Shown here one piece after another: positions 1 through 15,120 of a stretch of 64,000 nucleotides of DNA. The position numbers and the translations under genes were made by a program. Numbering within the stretch: the stretch's first letter is position 1; the number at the start of each line of letters is the position of its first letter. The stretch lies in contig CM049306.1 in assembly GCA_026874595.1 (NCBI GenBank), positions 18,657,019 to 18,721,018 on the forward strand, in the 5' to 3' direction. Source of the DNA: Sipunculus nudus. Its lineage: Eukaryota > Annelida > Sipuncula > Golfingiida > Sipunculidae. The notes below the pieces were generated by a model that made no database searches, was not told the DNA's origin, and saw nothing but the letters and a program-made list of their open reading frames with translations.

Positions 1-3000
1 CGAAAAAAAAGGGAGGGGGGTTCCAGAGAACAAAACTTTGTCTTAAACCTGTTAAAAAGTTGTGACTACCCCCCCCCCCCCCCCCCACCCCGCTTTTTTC
101 TCACCCATAAGAAAAATACTCCATATATAGAATACATCAACAGATATAACGTTATTTCGGTAACCGAATACAGCGGGAACTGCCGCAACTGCCATCCCCA
201 AATTCTGTAGTAATATTGATCACTGGTATTTTGTTTGTGAGCTATATGTTGTCCTAACTTGTGCAAGCCAAAAAATATAACTCATTTCATTCCATGGCTT
301 ATTCATTGGAGATGATAAATAAGTATGGGTGTGCTGAGTTATTATAAGATTTGTCTCTACTCTATTTTAACTTTGCTGATCACAAGTGTTTGTATTCATA
401 ACGTTATGAACAATACCCAGCAAATTGATCCCATGACTGGTATGTCAGTGTCAGTTGCAAGTATCGCCACTTATGTTGACTTGAGTCAGAATGATCTTTT
501 TCAGTTCTTCCTATGCAAGTCAGGAAATAAAAAGAGATAGCTTTTATGTGAGGGATAGCATAAACTTATATTCGCTTATTGTTGTATTTCATTTTTGATT
601 TTACCTACGGTTTGTAATGTGCTTTACCAAACATTGATCATGTGACTTTTACAAGTATATAAACTACAGATGACACCATTTATGTTTACCTATCTTGTGC
701 GAACAAAACCGGTACATTTCCAGTTTTTTTCTGAATGGAAAAAAAAATTTACTCTATATGTAGCTTACCGATTATAATGGACTAGAGCTGAAATGGTATT
801 TCTTAGTTCACTCTCTATTGTTCCATCATTATTCTCGATGATGAACAATGAAAAAAAGTAAGACTTTTTTTTTCTTTTTGTGAATGACAGACTGCAATTA
901 TCAGTGTGGTATATATCAAGGCACAATTCGTAATCGCTAGTCCTGGGATGTTCAGACGTTGTGTATACAGGTTCTCGTAAACTCTCCTTAGTCGATAAGA
1001 ATTAGATCACTGACCAATATAGATTCAGCTGAGCATTATGACAAGCGGGGCACTAAGTAAAGTTAAACATTTAAAATAAACAGAAGAGGTAACAGGTAAT
1101 TATGTATTTAAGATATAGAATATGTTTACTTATGTAAACATGTACTTTGAACATGAACTTATGTTCAGCGTGAATTTTCGCATTGTGATAAAGACTCTTT
1201 AAAGAATTGTTTGTTACATTATTTCACAACGAGGCCCTCGTGTATTTTAAACTTCCATATTCCAAAATAAAACTAAGTAATGTTCAATGTTAGTTAAAAG
1301 GAAAATAAGCAATATCACTTTATAAGTTCATAATCATATAAATATGCAATGGCTTTCAGACAGAAAAACATCAAATCTGACGAGTTCTGTTTTGCATGGT
1401 TGGAAAGATAACACGGAGTGGAATATGAAAATCATTTCGTCATTTTTATTTTGGATTATCAACGGCGCTTTTAAAGCCTATTATATCTTATAGTTATTTC
1501 AAGCCTGGCTACCTTGCCAAATCAAGTCATAAGAAAGTTAGCACTTGCAAGGAATTAAAATAGAAATCACACGGAGAATGACAAATCAGTTACTTTCATG
1601 TTTATTATCATGTGTGTTTCTACTGAAATGTTTAAATAAAAGAAAATAATATGAAAACAAAACTGTTTTAGAATATGTATCTACATTTTGTGATCCAACA
1701 GTTACAATTATATCCTACTAAGCGATAGATGATATTCTCTTAAGGCAAAACCAAAAACCCCATTGATATTATATTTGTTCGGCCAGTAGAACAGTCAGTG
1801 ATTAACATGATCTCCCTCAGACCTGGGGAATGACAGGGACACATGGTGTCTTGACAGTTCAGTGAAAAATTGTACTTTAAAGATTAAAAAAATGATCTTA
1901 ATGGTACTCTTTGGTGCAAGTACATAGCCCAAGGCGAACCATGTATGTCTTCCAATCCGGTAAAGTTGGTTGTCACTGGACTCCTAGGGTCTTGTTTGAA
2001 ACATAATCCCTGAACTCCTGAGTCAAAGCAGGTTAGAATTAAATTAGATTTGTTCAACTTCAAAAATTATTTTATTTATTTGGGCTTATCACTAGCATTT
2101 ACTGGACTTTTGTAAAACATAAAACCGGAACAGGATGAGTTATTGCACTTACTGGCTTTATAGCAAACTGGTTTATATTCTCGTTAAAACACTGTTTGCC
2201 CAACGGTTCAAATAAACATCTGGTTTCCGTTAGAGAAAATAATATTTATTTAGAAATCTCTCTCCTGTCAGAAATGTTAACAGTATAAAACATAGGCAAC
2301 TCAGAATGAATAATTTACAGCTCTGCTTCATAATTGGTCCTGACACAAAGGCAAACTGCAATATCTATCATTTATTTATGGTGCCACCCAAGCAAAATGT
2401 TGTAGGTACATTCACTGCTCTTGCCTTGATTTTATATGTTAATTTTGTTAGAATATTTACATTGAAATATTTCAGCAGACAACATAGCCCTCTCTCAGCC
2501 GAATGCTCTTATATGTTTCATGTAAGAAAGCGAATTTGGCCAGAAGTGCATATATGGCGGCCTAGTTTGTACGAAATCACAAGTGACTTAGGCACCAATA
2601 TAACATAAACATACAAATAAAAATATGCTGCATAGAATGACTTGTCGCCCTTTTACATTCAACCAGAGACATGCAAAAAACATATATTCAAACAACTAGC
2701 CGAGTACCCGTGACTGCAATCATGTCATGTGTGACATTCGGCTTGCGACATCCGAGTTTTAGTCTATACATCGGCCCCCGATAGCAGCCACGTCGAATAA
2801 TTGGGAGGATTTACCAATCAGAATTCAAAAGGGGCGTGGGTATGCGAAACAAAAGTACTCAAAAACATCAACCAGACATTAATGTTTTGTGCAGACAGTT
2901 GGTGGCAATGGGACATATATCGGCTAACTGAAGAACGGAATAACACCTTTCTCTGACCACGCCCAAATCCACAAATTGTAGTTGGGTGCCAGACATTTTT

Positions 3001-5688
3001 TTTCAGCTAAAAGACTTTAGACTTTATTAATGACTTTATAAAACCAAACTGGTCACGGTTGATCTTATCAGAAATACACCTTGTGTTTTTAATAAATTAG
3101 CTATATTTATACAAATTGCTATGATACAGGGTGAAGAAAAGTAATCATATCTTTAAAATTTGGAAAGCTATATACATGAATGACACACCAGATGAAAGCT
3201 ATAAATGTCTACTATCAACTGACATCAAACTTGTTTCAAAACAGGCATTACATAAAATGTTATAACTAAATAATATATTTATATAACTGTGTCTTGCAAA
3301 ATTGCAATTTCGGTGCAAGTACATTTCAAAACAGGCTGATATTTTACAGAAAGCTACCACTTTCGTACTGCTATCAGGCATTTTTTTTACCTACACACAT
3401 ACACCTTTCAAAAAATCATTGATAGCAATTGTCACCTGTTTGGTACCGATGAACCCTCTGGCTGATGTACTATTCACCCATCATTACCATTATTCAGGCA
3501 TACTGATCACATGACTGCCATGTGTTTCAACCTGTAATTGGAGCCTTTCTGTTGAACGATTTTCTGCATTAAAATGTTACAGCCATATTTCTTGGCCACA
3601 ATAATGACAAGAATCTTTTTGTTCAATTCTGTACAGGTTACAAATTACATCCCCCATTGATCCAAGTTAAATCATGGGTATCTTGATAAATGAAAGTTAA
3701 TCTGCATTTCCTTTTTTTTTATTATTCCACCATGTATTCTGCAAGATTTTTTATTGAAAAAACTGGGATCTTGGTTTCGGAGAATGAGGGTATCACTGAT
3801 GCAACACTTTTCTTTAAAAAACATGACTGGGGGCTATTTGTGCCTCTGGGCTCTTGTTTTACGGTGTTCTTGAACTGGACGGTAGATTACAGTCAACATG
3901 ACATTACTAGATGCAAATTGTACAATATACGTGTATGTATACAACACAATATTCCTAGAAGAACGCATGCTGGGTCAATGAAGATTAGCTCACAGTCTCT
4001 AAAACCACACTAGTCGCCGATAGAAGGTAACGCATTCACGAATCTCCAGCTTTTATTTTTTTCAATCCATAACTTTATATTTTACCATCACCATTAGTTT
4101 TTGTCACATGTTCACAGAAGTGATAGCGTAAATGACACTTTGTGACAAACTTCACACCATAAATATGATAAAATACTTGATTAGAGAAAGAGGATATTCA
4201 TGTGACTAAATCAAATAAAGTAATGTCAACGGGACTTCGTGAACTACACATAACATTTGATCTACAGACTCTTGTACAAAAATATGGGGTATGAGGTCTT
4301 TTTTTTCGAAAAATCAAAAGGATAAAACAATTCTTGTCAACAAGCAGGAAGGGTGCAAATATTTTTCGTACATTTTAATCTAAGAGAGGGCTCGGATTTG
4401 ATACCTTACTGAGAACTTGAAAATATGATTTGAGAAAGAAGAGCGGTATTTCCGTGGGACAATCCTCTTTTTTGTTGTGTGTCCTGAGGTCAACTTCTGC
4501 TCATTTCACGTTTTTTTACAGGGATTTTTTGCTTTATTATTCTATTATAGACTGAGCGGAAAGAATACTCAATTTGAGACGTTCATCAAATCATACTGGA
4601 CGGAAGCTGAAAAAATATAAGGATTTTCCGTCATGCCCTGTCATAGTTAACACAATCTGCCATGCACCCTTTGAAATGGTTTACCATTCCATTTGATATC
4701 TGACAACATTAAGAACTATAGCTGAGAACATGAAGCCAGTGAACTAGGGCGATTTAATTGAAACCAAAGGCCGAAGTGGCTTGGCCATTCCAGCGGGCAT
4801 GCTTTAACAGTTTCCAAAACGTTACGTTTTAATGGTTTCATACCATATTCTTTTGTCAAAAATGAATTAGTCCAAGTACCTCTCACACTTAATAAAAACC
4901 GTTAAACATCTTTGATAGGTTTCTACAGTCTACTTCGGTCAGAGGAGGGAACACGTGGAAGCAGAAAGAGTGTTGACTGAACTGCATGTAACTGTAGATA
5001 TTTTCCATAATGTCAGCGCTGTTTTGTGTACAAGCTAAAACCATTAGGGTACACTCTATCTTTAAAATTGGGTCTGTGTTTTTGGTTGATAAGCATCAGA
5101 TCCATTGAGATGTTGGTTATTGAGGCAATATTGCTCTTGTATCGATCCATTCAGAGTAAACATACAGGTGTCATGGAAACAGATTAAACTTTGTGTTGTT
5201 CATCTGCTCCGATTTTATAATTTACATGTTGTGCCTGCAACAATATTATGCATAACACATTAATGTCTCGGCCGATGAAAGTACAAAATCTAAATCGCCC
5301 GCTTGCTGGATCGTATCCCACATTGCGTAGAACAGTTTATTTTTTAGTTTGCGTGTCTGTGTTGTATTATTCACATCTTCTCCAGAGTATAGTCTTATCA
5401 TAAGCCCTATGTCTGAAAACCATTCTGATGTATTATCAGGGTTTCTACACCCATAAGCATTGCAATTCTACATTTTCTTGATATTTAGATTATTATTTTT
5501 TCAATAGTTTTTAAATCTGTCCCCAGTGAGGATTAAAAAAAGGATAAAACATGAAAGGAAATGAAGGTGACAGTTATAATATTACCTGACGCCAATGTTT
5601 ATATATTGTTATTTTCTTTGATGTCGCTTTGTTCAGTGACGTAACTAGTAAGAGCATTTAGTTGAACAGTAATGTTATATTCATGGGT
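1..5688. other. A+T-rich non-coding sequence
   Basis: This stretch opens with a G-run and a C-run (about 67-86) and is otherwise A+T-rich with many poly-A and poly-T tracts. The longest open frames (about 100 codons at 2306-2608 and 107 at 3690-4013, both plus) have no recognisable domain, no convincing splice signals and low-complexity composition, so I treat them as chance. No RNA gene or clear transposon end was found. A short phrase near 2938-2968 (GGAATAACACC followed by GACCACGCCC) recurs in similar form at 7875-7905, which may mark old fragments of one repeat. Confidence 0.6.
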
Positions 5689-5711
5689 GTGTGTGTGTGT
5701 GTGTGTGTGTA
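5688..5711. repeat. (GT)n microsatellite
   Basis: An uninterrupted run of about 12 GT dinucleotides. Confidence 0.95.
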
Positions 5712-8700
5712 GCCAGCGGATTTTATCAGGTTAGCATGGCTTTAATATTCAGAATGGTAGTCACGTGTCTCTGTATGCCCAAAACATCAGATTCCACGTC
5801 TCTGTAGATGTCGGCGGGTTATAATAACAGCTCTGCTGTAAACTTACTTTATTCATATACGAGTATTACTTGGAAAGCTCTTATAAATTTTTGAAAATAT
5901 TTATCTGTTGTGGACTTGATAATAGGTATCTACGTTATTATGACGCTGTAGTAAAATGACTGAAAAGTACGACGTAAAAGAATTACTTGTGTACATAAAA
6001 TTAGTCAGCCTGGAAAAACAATGTATAGGATATGACGTTAAGGTCGAACAGGGTTTCCTCCTTAGACAAGAAAAGAAAATACTTATATAATTTTTATAGG
6101 CATGGGTAATATCTTATTTAGATTTATAATAACTTTATCAAGACTGCCACTTGCTTTTTCCGAATACGAAAAGTTTATTATTGTTTCTAAAGTCGGTGAT
6201 ACCAGTTTCATATATCTTAATAACCCTGACGCAAAGGTTCATTGAATTAATTGGATATGAATAAACTAAAATATTCAGGATGAATGTTGACTCTCTCTGA
6301 TGTAGGATTCATTGTATTTATCATAACAAGAGTAAGAATACGACACATGGTATTGTTAAGATATCTCTCAGATTTTGTAATGAAAAGTTTCGAGTGTACA
6401 TTGTTAAACATTAACTGGTTTCCAGGTAAAGGAAGGCTTTTTGCTCCATACCCGTAACCCTTATATTTTCCGTCATGTTTAAGATGATATTTGCCTTCAT
6501 TTCTGAAAGTCACAGTATTCCGTTTTTCTAGACGCGGAGACAAAAACGAACTTCTGGCATTAGGGTTTACATATCTAGAGAAAATTTCATCATTCAGCCC
6601 CATTCACTTGAACAATGGTGAAATGTGAAATAACATAATTCCCTATATACCAAATTGGTCAAAGTAATTTAAAGCGATACTCCTTCATCATGCCATGTTT
6701 CTTTTATTTCAATACTCAGTATTCATAATGGAGCCTTGACTTTAAAGTTAGATAAAGTCGAAATGTCATGACAGAAAAGGACTTAATGCTATGTCGAGTA
6801 ATTCATTCGGTAGAGGCTTTGTAATGGGAGATAAAGACACTTGTTTTTTCTAGCATTCTAAAACTGCTGTACTGGGAACTTGGCAAGAAGACATGCCGGA
6901 TATTGTTCTGGTTTATTAACTTGATACACGCGTTGTCCGATAGGTTGATAAGTGGTAAAACAACCAGGCGGCTGCCTGGACGAAGTGCTTTCGTCTTAAA
7001 ATATAAAACATTGAGAAGCATTTGCAAAGCAGACGTCGTATATTAAGGTTTTCACAAGCAGGAATTATTTATTTACCGTTTATTTATTTTTTTTAATTTC
7101 TTTTATGAAATTATTATTATTATAAATCATAAAATATATGTTATCACTATAGAAGCCAAACAATCAAATTGACCAGAGGTATAATTATGTTTTATATATA
7201 TTATATATATATTATATATGTGTGTGTGTGTGTGTTAACGAATTGGAAAATATAAATTTATTAAATTAGCAATTTTAGGAAAACCATCTAAACTTATATT
7301 TGAAAGGATTGAAATAATTTAATAATTGTGAGTGATTATATAAAATGATAAATATATTAAACATAAAAGACATATCATAATATAGGTAAAATGATCCATA
7401 GGTTTTCCTTTCCACGTTAAACTGGATTTTGTTGATGTTAATAGCAGAAGTTTTTATAAACAGGTGATATGACAATTAATATTTTTTATTTATAGCGAAA
7501 TGCTTGACTGGGTCACCACTCGTGCCCAAGCATATTTTTTATATATATGTCCTGAGCTTAAGTATGACAGGAATGGCGATAATGCAATAATCATGAAAGA
7601 TAATATCTCTGGTCTGTATTTTCACAGACCACTGAACAGAGCCCTAGAATTTGATATGTTTGTTGAATAGCCATCTTTCGGGGGTTTTTTTCCATAATTC
7701 GCTGGAATTGTGTAGAGCTCGCATTAAAGTGCAGTTAGCACTGTATACCCTTGCGATGAATGAACCATTCAACGCATGGTATGGACACCGACATATAAGA
7801 GAAAGGTTCTCCAAGGACATTCCAAAGTGACGCAGAGAACTTTGCAGAGAAAGAATTTGGAGGAGATTGGATCCGGAATAACACGTGTGAATGACCACGC
7901 CCCCTCATCGTGAATTATACTACGATACAAGACAGCAAGCAACAGGCGCTTAGAAGGTTGTAAAATATAACCATCGTCCTTGACTCATTATTCTTTGGTC
8001 ATTTCCCAGACCTTTAATAAATAGTTTTCCAAAGAAGATCAATGTGGTTCGCGAAAGGTGTCCTATAAAACTTTATCTTTGAACTTTGCTGGTGAACAGT
8101 TTAAACATATTGTACTTTATATTTTTTCTATAATGCCAAAGAGATCCTTGTTTCTGTATTAATCACATCCTGTATACACATGAAATTGAAAAAAAAAAAT
8201 ATATTGCTAAAGAGAAGATATGATATATAATTCTATACGGAATTCGAATGACTCGATAGAGTGACAGTGACACTGTAACTGCATGGAGAAGCATCTGTTA
8301 TAAGAGACAGTAATACCTTGGTCGATACTAAAAAAAATCTCCTCCCAAGTTTAATTGATAATATTCTCCCTCCACGAAAGGTAGAGATCGTCTTTTGTTG
8401 CAAGAACTGCGCTACGTATACCTACGTGAAGAAGTTAATTGTTTTCCAGCTTGTCTCTTTGTTTATTGGTAAGTAGGTTTGTTCATTTGATTGTCTGCAA
8501 CTTAAAAGTAATGAACCCATTTCTTCAAAACATTCCACAAGCACCCATTAAAACATTAGAATAACCTTGCATATGGTGAGGGTCCCATAGTATTTTAGTT
8601 CTTTCTGAGAGCTGCACTCTGCTGATTGCTACTCCGACTTCTGGATATGTATATCATAAGTGTATCAAAATGAGTAAATTCAAACAGGATAAACTTCATC

Positions 8701-9887
8701 AGAAAGGTACGGTTTATCGCCTGTAATTTCCATATCACGCTGTCTTTATTATTATTGCAACATATGGCTTTGATCATTGGAGTGTACTACTAAGAGAAAA
8801 TACATAACAGTCGTGTCCTCGTAATCCTGTGAAAGCATTTCGACAACACAGTATTATTGTCTCACTCGGTTCTTGTTGCCATTTATCCTTCGATAAAGCA
8901 GTTGTAGCTCCGCAATAAACGCAACAAGTAGTCAACAATTTTCTATGATTGAAAAATCTCTCGCTTTGCTTTAGACTCGCAATCGTTGCTTGTACGGCGT
9001 ATATGAAAGATTGGCTTTAATGAGGCACGGCGGCAATAGTGATTTCCGCTGGCCCGCCACTTTTTCTCTTGTCCTTTTGTCACTATATCTGGCTTTAGTT
9101 CCATGGGCAAGGTTGCAGGTTTCCGGTAAAAGAGAAAATAACTTTGAACATATCAGTGCAAAGCGTGGAGTTGTTCGTATAAACAATGTGACGCTTTAAT
9201 TTAAAAGACGCAATGTGACGTCTTTTCTTTATTTGAAGATATTTATTGGTCTGATTTAAAAAAAGCCTTAGCTTTGTCTATCGTTTTAGTGTTATCGCAA
9301 AAAGCAAAAGACAGGACGTGTGGCCGAGTTTTCATGGTTTATGATCAATCCTAGCTGCTGCATTCAAACCTTTATCTTGACATAACATATGAAGCCTGTT
9401 CCAGAATATGTCATATGAGTCAATGAGTCCTTTTTTTTTTTTTTACTTTCATCGACCCAGTCGCTTAATGTCAAATAGCAGGCAGTGATATTGTCCTTTC
9501 CAGTTTCCTTTGTACATTTGTACATTCAAGATGAGTTTTTACACCATTGTGATTTAAATGTATTCGAAAAAAGATACAATATACAATATAGTCGTCAGAT
9601 ACAGTATATTTAAATAACTATTAAATATATTATTTTATTGACAAACCGTAAGATCATTTTCTTATCTATTTACCTCGTTTGTTTTAATAAGAACTTTAGG
9701 CATCAGTATAATGGTCATCTTTCAGTTTCAAACTTTGTCAAAAAATAAGAAGTGAAGACTTTGATTTTAAAGGTTGTCGGTAAATGTAGAAAAAAAGGCG
9801 TTAGTTGTCGATATTCTAAAACGGAGAACGATATAAAATGTACACTATAGCTATTAAATGTAAGAGGAAACAGACAAGAGACGGACA
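5712..9887. other. A+T-rich non-coding sequence with TA/TG microsatellite
   Basis: No gene is recognised. A TA tract running into (TG)n lies at about 7194-7236. A 118-codon minus-strand frame (6247-6603) has unbiased-looking composition but no domain I recognise and no splice context. A relatively G+C-richer patch at 8970-9200 is open on both strands at once (69 and 71 codons), which usually reflects composition and not coding. A poly-T run is at 9429-9444. Confidence 0.55.
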
Positions 9888-10473
9888 GCAGGACGTTGTC
9901 AATATGACCTTTCCCGTCAGGTTCACAAAAGTATTAATGAGTAATAGCACAAAATCTTAAATATATAATTCTGAAATTATGAAATACATACAGGTCTCAA
10001 ATTTAATATAATGCAATGATAAATTTAATACAGCTAAAAATTTAGAGAGCACGTTAGGGGTACTTATTTCATAAAGTAAATGTAGGTGTCTTTTCAATCA
10101 TAAAATTTAAATAAACTGGAAATTTATACTTGCCATTTCATTGTTAATACAATATGTATAATCTAATATGTTAGTATGTTTTAAATTTCGAGCACACTTT
10201 TTTAACCACCCATTACGCATTCAAGCAACGGGAAAGAACTAGAATATAAAATTCCTGTTAATCAACATTGATAATTGTTCTTTGAATAGTGATATATAAG
10301 AGAGAGAAGAAAAGAACCTGGAGATCCGAGGCAATTAAACAGTTAAGTGGTATTTAAAAGCAAATGATAAAGACATTCAGACCTTAAATTTATCAATTGT
10401 TTTTTGTACATTTGGGTGACCATTGATACAACAACCGCGGAGAAAAAAATGTAGTGTGTTCTTTAAAGTCCCA

Positions 10474-10651
10474 TTAGTTCCTGATTTCCGACGCTGCTCT
10501 CGTTGTTTAAAGAAACATGCCTTCATTTAACGAGACATCTGACGGAGACTCAAGGATTTCACTGACTTGGGAATTCATTAATTCGGCTCCAATCTATATC
10601 TAAGAGACAGAAATCTACCCAAGAGACAGTAACAAGTGAAACAGAATCTAC
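10474..10651 (-). pseudogene. Decayed exon-like segment, repeat copy 1
   Basis: This is the counterpart of the open exon-like segment at 25271-25442. The acceptor-like TTTCTTTCCAG is preserved just upstream on the minus strand. The start ATG is changed, a six-base insertion brings in two stop codons after the hydrophobic stretch, and a further TAA interrupts the distal half. The C-terminal half still reads in the same register and ends at the equivalent stop. I read it as a dead copy of whatever copy 3 encodes. Confidence 0.45.
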
Positions 10652-12394
10652 CTGGAAAGAAACACAGCTCTGTTATCGTGAATTATTAAAGGATGCGTCT
10701 TTTTTATGAGACCGCGTACAAAGAAAGGATAATGGAAATACCTGTGTGGAATCAGTTCATGATGTCTACTCAGTACTTCAAGGAAGCAATCCATATACAT
10801 TAGTTTTATTTTTATGTATGCACATCCACAAGACTGGCATCAATTAACAATTACAACATACCACTACTGTCGATGCTCTTCATGTTATTGCCCTTAATCT
10901 GAGCGGTATTTTATCAGATATATTGCATCAGCTTTGGTTGGTCCGCTGGCCGGTTTTCTCAAAACACTGTAAATCAACCGGGATCAGGACTGAGCAAGAT
11001 AAATTAATCAGCAGCCGATCACCTTAATACTGGGCTCGTCCGCGGGTGTGATTGGAGCACAAGTCTGTTAACCAGTGCTTGGGCTTTCCTCGTTTAACAT
11101 AACGACACTCAAAGGACGTTTTAGTTGGCGATCAACACTAGGACTTGATATCCGCGTCATTCGCTTCGGATGTGTCTTTTTGGATGACGTACAAGACATT
11201 GAAGAAAGGAAAAAGGACTATCAGGAAGGAAAAGCTACTGAAGAAGGAACCGGGGTAGGTGGTGTACAAATACATTCGTAAATCACAGTAACTGGAATTC
11301 GGCACTGAGTTTGCCTCATCTCTGACGATTTATTTGGGTGATTCACCTCTTTTGTTGTCTGTATGGGATCGATTTATGAGGTAATTTTAACATGTGAGTT
11401 GTCTATGTTCCCGATATGGAGAAAGTTTCTTTTCTGTCGTTCTGAAATGTTGTTTAATGTGTTAGGTGATATATTGTTATTTATTGATAATCATCTGTTT
11501 ACACTGATTTCTTTCTTTTGAAGAATGCAAAAATTACTGTCTAGATTGTCTGCATATTGTTTATTAGCGTAGCTGGGTTCATTAACACTGCAAATATTAA
11601 AAAATAAACTATGGTTTTACACATATGTTATATTGAACGTACATATTCAATTTTAATTTAAATGTCTATTATGTAGATTCAAGATTAACACATTTATTCT
11701 TAGAAGATTTTATGCATTATACATATGCCAGATACCACACTAATTACATGATATGATATAGTCTAATGATAGCTGGGTCGTTGATTTGTTACATGTACTG
11801 TCTTATGACAGGGGACGATTTGCAACATATATACTTGCCAAGGCTCCCAGGTACAACCTGAACAGATTCACTGAGAGGGAAGATACAGTGAATTGTAAAA
11901 ATAAGTCAAAATTTGAAATTATTTTGTCGCTCGAATCCCTATTTCAGGTTGCAGTGGGGAGAAACAGTGCATATTACACCTCTATAGTGATACATGCTAT
12001 CTCCATTCGGAGTACTACGTAAGGAACTACTATACACTGATATATAGTGCACAGTTTTGTCCATTACTCGATAAAACCAACCACTAATAGGGATTCGAAG
12101 GAATGTGGTTAAATCGTGACACTTTCTTGAAACGGACTCTCTAGAAATGTGCTTTGGGTCTGTTCATATTTAGTACCATATTGTAACGTTGGAGAATTGC
12201 TCATTAAATAATTCTAGAATGTAACCAATCCCGGCAGATCTTTTGACTGAAAATGAAGTAGCTAGTAATTCATAACTTACAAATGCGCAAGATGACTTTA
12301 CACAAATGCCAGCCTTTCTGATAATAATTTCCAAGTTAATCTGAAAACATTAGGTAATAGCATGATCATGACACTACCTAAGACGAAATGATTG

Positions 12395-12575
12395 TGATCC
12401 TCGCCAAGGAGGTTTTGTCTTCATCTGTGTCTGCTTTTTTATCCTCTTTTATCATGGTAACACAAAAACTACTTAACTGATTTCTATGGGACTGCGGAGG
12501 GATATAATACGGACAGGAAAAAAATGAATAAAATTTGTTATCCGGATGAATGCGCTTAATTATTTGGTGTCTTTC
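12395..12575. repeat. Widespread 'CGCCAAGGAGG' interspersed repeat, copy 1
   Basis: The segment begins TCGCCAAGGAGGTTTTGTCT and continues through a GGTAACACAAAAACTACTTA block to TTGTTATCCGGATGAATG. The same order of phrases occurs at 19410 and 28095 in the other unit copies. From memory, this phrase order (a CGCCAAGGAGG block, then 'aacggatttccatg', then a CCGGAT block) is common as an interspersed repeat in many aquatic animal genomes. I cannot name the family. The minus strand is open for 74 codons here, but the frame is not maintained in the other copies. Confidence 0.5.
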
Positions 12576-14854
12576 TAGTCTGTAAAGTATTTGTAAAGTC
12601 AAAGCATACGACTATGCTGCATGAATACAGACCGGTGACAATATACCACGCCTTAAAAACCACCTGATACACGAGATTAATTGCTAACACGTCTCACTGG
12701 CAGGGTGTGCTTTAAATTTGACCGAAAAATCTTTTCAAATGTACCGTTCAACTCATCATTTTGGCACGTAACTCTGTTAAATGTACCATTCAATTCTTAT
12801 TGGCGATCAACATAAATATATCATATAACCCAATTTGTCTCCTTATTAAAGACGTTCCTTTGTATAAATCATTGTGTCCAGTTACTGACCCTGATTCAGA
12901 TAGATATTTAATATGAATATTTCAGTTGACCATGGTTATTAGTGCGTGTATCCATATTCGTGACACCTTTTCAAATCGATATGGCGATTGAAACTGCCGT
13001 ATCAAATCGCCCCTTGTGCGTGTATCAATTAACACCATGGTAAACATCCGTATCAAACGTAAAACCCCATGTGGTATTTTGAATCGATGCTCAGAAGTAA
13101 CCCGAAGATAAGAAATAAATCTTCTTTATTGGTGAGTTGTTAACAATAGCTCACGCCTGATTCACTCGTGCATTGACAATTTCTCTGTAATCTGGGTAAC
13201 AGGAAACCGTTTGTGTACCGAAGATGACATGGCACAAGAAACCAGATGTGCCCGCGGGCTGTAAAAGTCTTTTTTATTTTCCCAATGTAAATATCCTAAC
13301 CCTCGAAAGCAGAAGTTAATGAGAGACAGCTATAAACAGACAAAGAGCAGCGTCACCCACAACACCTATTAATATTTGCCTACCTGGTCTTCAGGTTTTT
13401 GTCGATTACTCTGTTACTTATTTGGAACTAATGCTGGTAACATCGAATTTTGTCTCTCGCGCCATGTCAGTGAGAATCGATCGCATTAAGCATATTACGT
13501 TGCCGCAAAAAAAAGTATCTAACGGATATTTAGCTCAAGATTATGTTTCCTTTGCATCCTGAGATGCCAACAAGATTAGAAGTCGACACATTGAACACTT
13601 TTGGTATGCTGCTTGTTCAAATGTGGCGCTGTGTTTCCATGAAAACGATGTTTCTGTTGTCTTCCCATGACTTGCATTTCTACCGTGAAAAAAAACAATA
13701 TACATATTTTACCTGTTTAACAATATTTTGATTTAAAGATAACTTATATTATATTATTGTAAAAAGATTGGTTAATCAGCGATTAGGGGCTGTCCCATTA
13801 TCTTGAATCGTGTTAATTGTGCATCACGGCAAACACATTTATAACGTGATGATACCTGATAAGTGCAGTCTTTGATTGTACTCAATATTCCGTAAATATT
13901 AGAACCAACTATTCACCTCCCTTATATGTAGAATTTATGTTATTTCTGATTACTCATGGTACATATTAATGAATTGTAATTAATAATTACTGAGAACAGT
14001 TTTCTTATGACACCGTTGACATGGATGCATGAGCTTATTGTTCTGCATACTGTTGGTTAAACACGGTACACGAATGTATGTTGACCAACAAAAAGAAATA
14101 TGACCAGAGGTTACGGATTACGCACTAACTATTGTTGATAAGTCCGTGTGAAGGAACACAATCTTTTAATATTTACAGTCCTCCGTTTCGTCTGAATTTA
14201 AGCTGGATATCCACGTTAAACCTGTTCGACACGATTTGTGGCAATCCTACCACATTTCATAAACATGTGGATATAAAAACTTGTGTATCCTCGGATCGCC
14301 CCGTTTTTTGCTTATATAAAAAAATTCAAGGGATTATCTTCAATAATAGGCGCTGGATATCGGAAAAGGCCCTGGAACTAGAGTTTAAATTCAACCCTCT
14401 TTTGGACTGCATGCATATATATGGTTAGATTATCAGGAGGGTACTTTGTACAGATTGGAAATTAAGCGGCGTTTCCTGCGGAAAAGACATATAATAAGTT
14501 ACAGGTTTATGATTTGAGACATAGCTTTATTATGGGCTATATCATTAAATTCTACACCAACATACATTAAAAGGGAAAGGTAACAAATTGTACTGTAGAA
14601 ATACTTATCGACGTTTGTCACAAATGTGATTACACGGGAACAATAAAAGTTACTTTATTTAAACATTTACCGCGGTGCACGTTTTTATAAAGGTGCTCAG
14701 TGACACTGTTTTCGAGTATGTTCATTGGCGCTTACCATACCTTGGCAATTTATTATTCATAGGGAAAAAGGGAAAATTTGTCTTAAGAAAAAAAAATTAT
14801 TCTCGTATCAGCAAGGTTCAGCCTGTTGATATTTCTTATTATTAACCCCGATTT

Positions 14855-15120
14855 CCGGTTTCTGTGGCACAGTGGTAGAACACAGGACTTAATTCCGGGA
14901 GATTGTGAGTAGGAATCTCAGCCGAGCAGCTGAGATTTTTCACGATCGGCCCTCCAATGGCATTGTTTCACTGACTGACAAGTGCGCCTATCGGGGGTCC
15001 CTCGTTGGTATGACCGGGCAATGGGAAGGATTACACAGCGCAAGCGCAGTAGTCACCGGGTCTGTGATATAAGATTCTGTCATGTCACATAGTCCGAATC
15101 CGGTATATCTGCAGATGTAC
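14855..15120 (+). mobile_element. tRNA-derived SINE in repeat copy 1
   Basis: A pol III-type head is visible: an A-box-like TGGCACAGTGG at 14865-14875 and a B-box-like GAGTAGGAATCTC about 40 bases later. It is followed by a G+C-richer body (TCGGGGGTCCCTCGTTGGTATG) and an A-rich tail. The same element sits at the same relative position in copies 2 (23565) and 3 (29685), so it inserted before the unit was triplicated. The head is too diverged to fold as a functional tRNA. Confidence 0.6.

Noticed and set aside
6247-6603. 118-codon minus-strand frame
   Set aside because: No domain, no splice or promoter context. Frames of this length are expected a few times in 64 kb.
8971-9199. Frames open on both strands (69 and 71 codons) in a G+C-richer patch
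   Set aside because: Mirror-open frames usually reflect composition. No recognisable protein on either strand.
14132-14428. 98-codon plus-strand frame in repeat copy 1
   Set aside because: The equivalent sequence in copy 2 has an early in-frame stop (AATTAAAGC), so the frame is not preserved.
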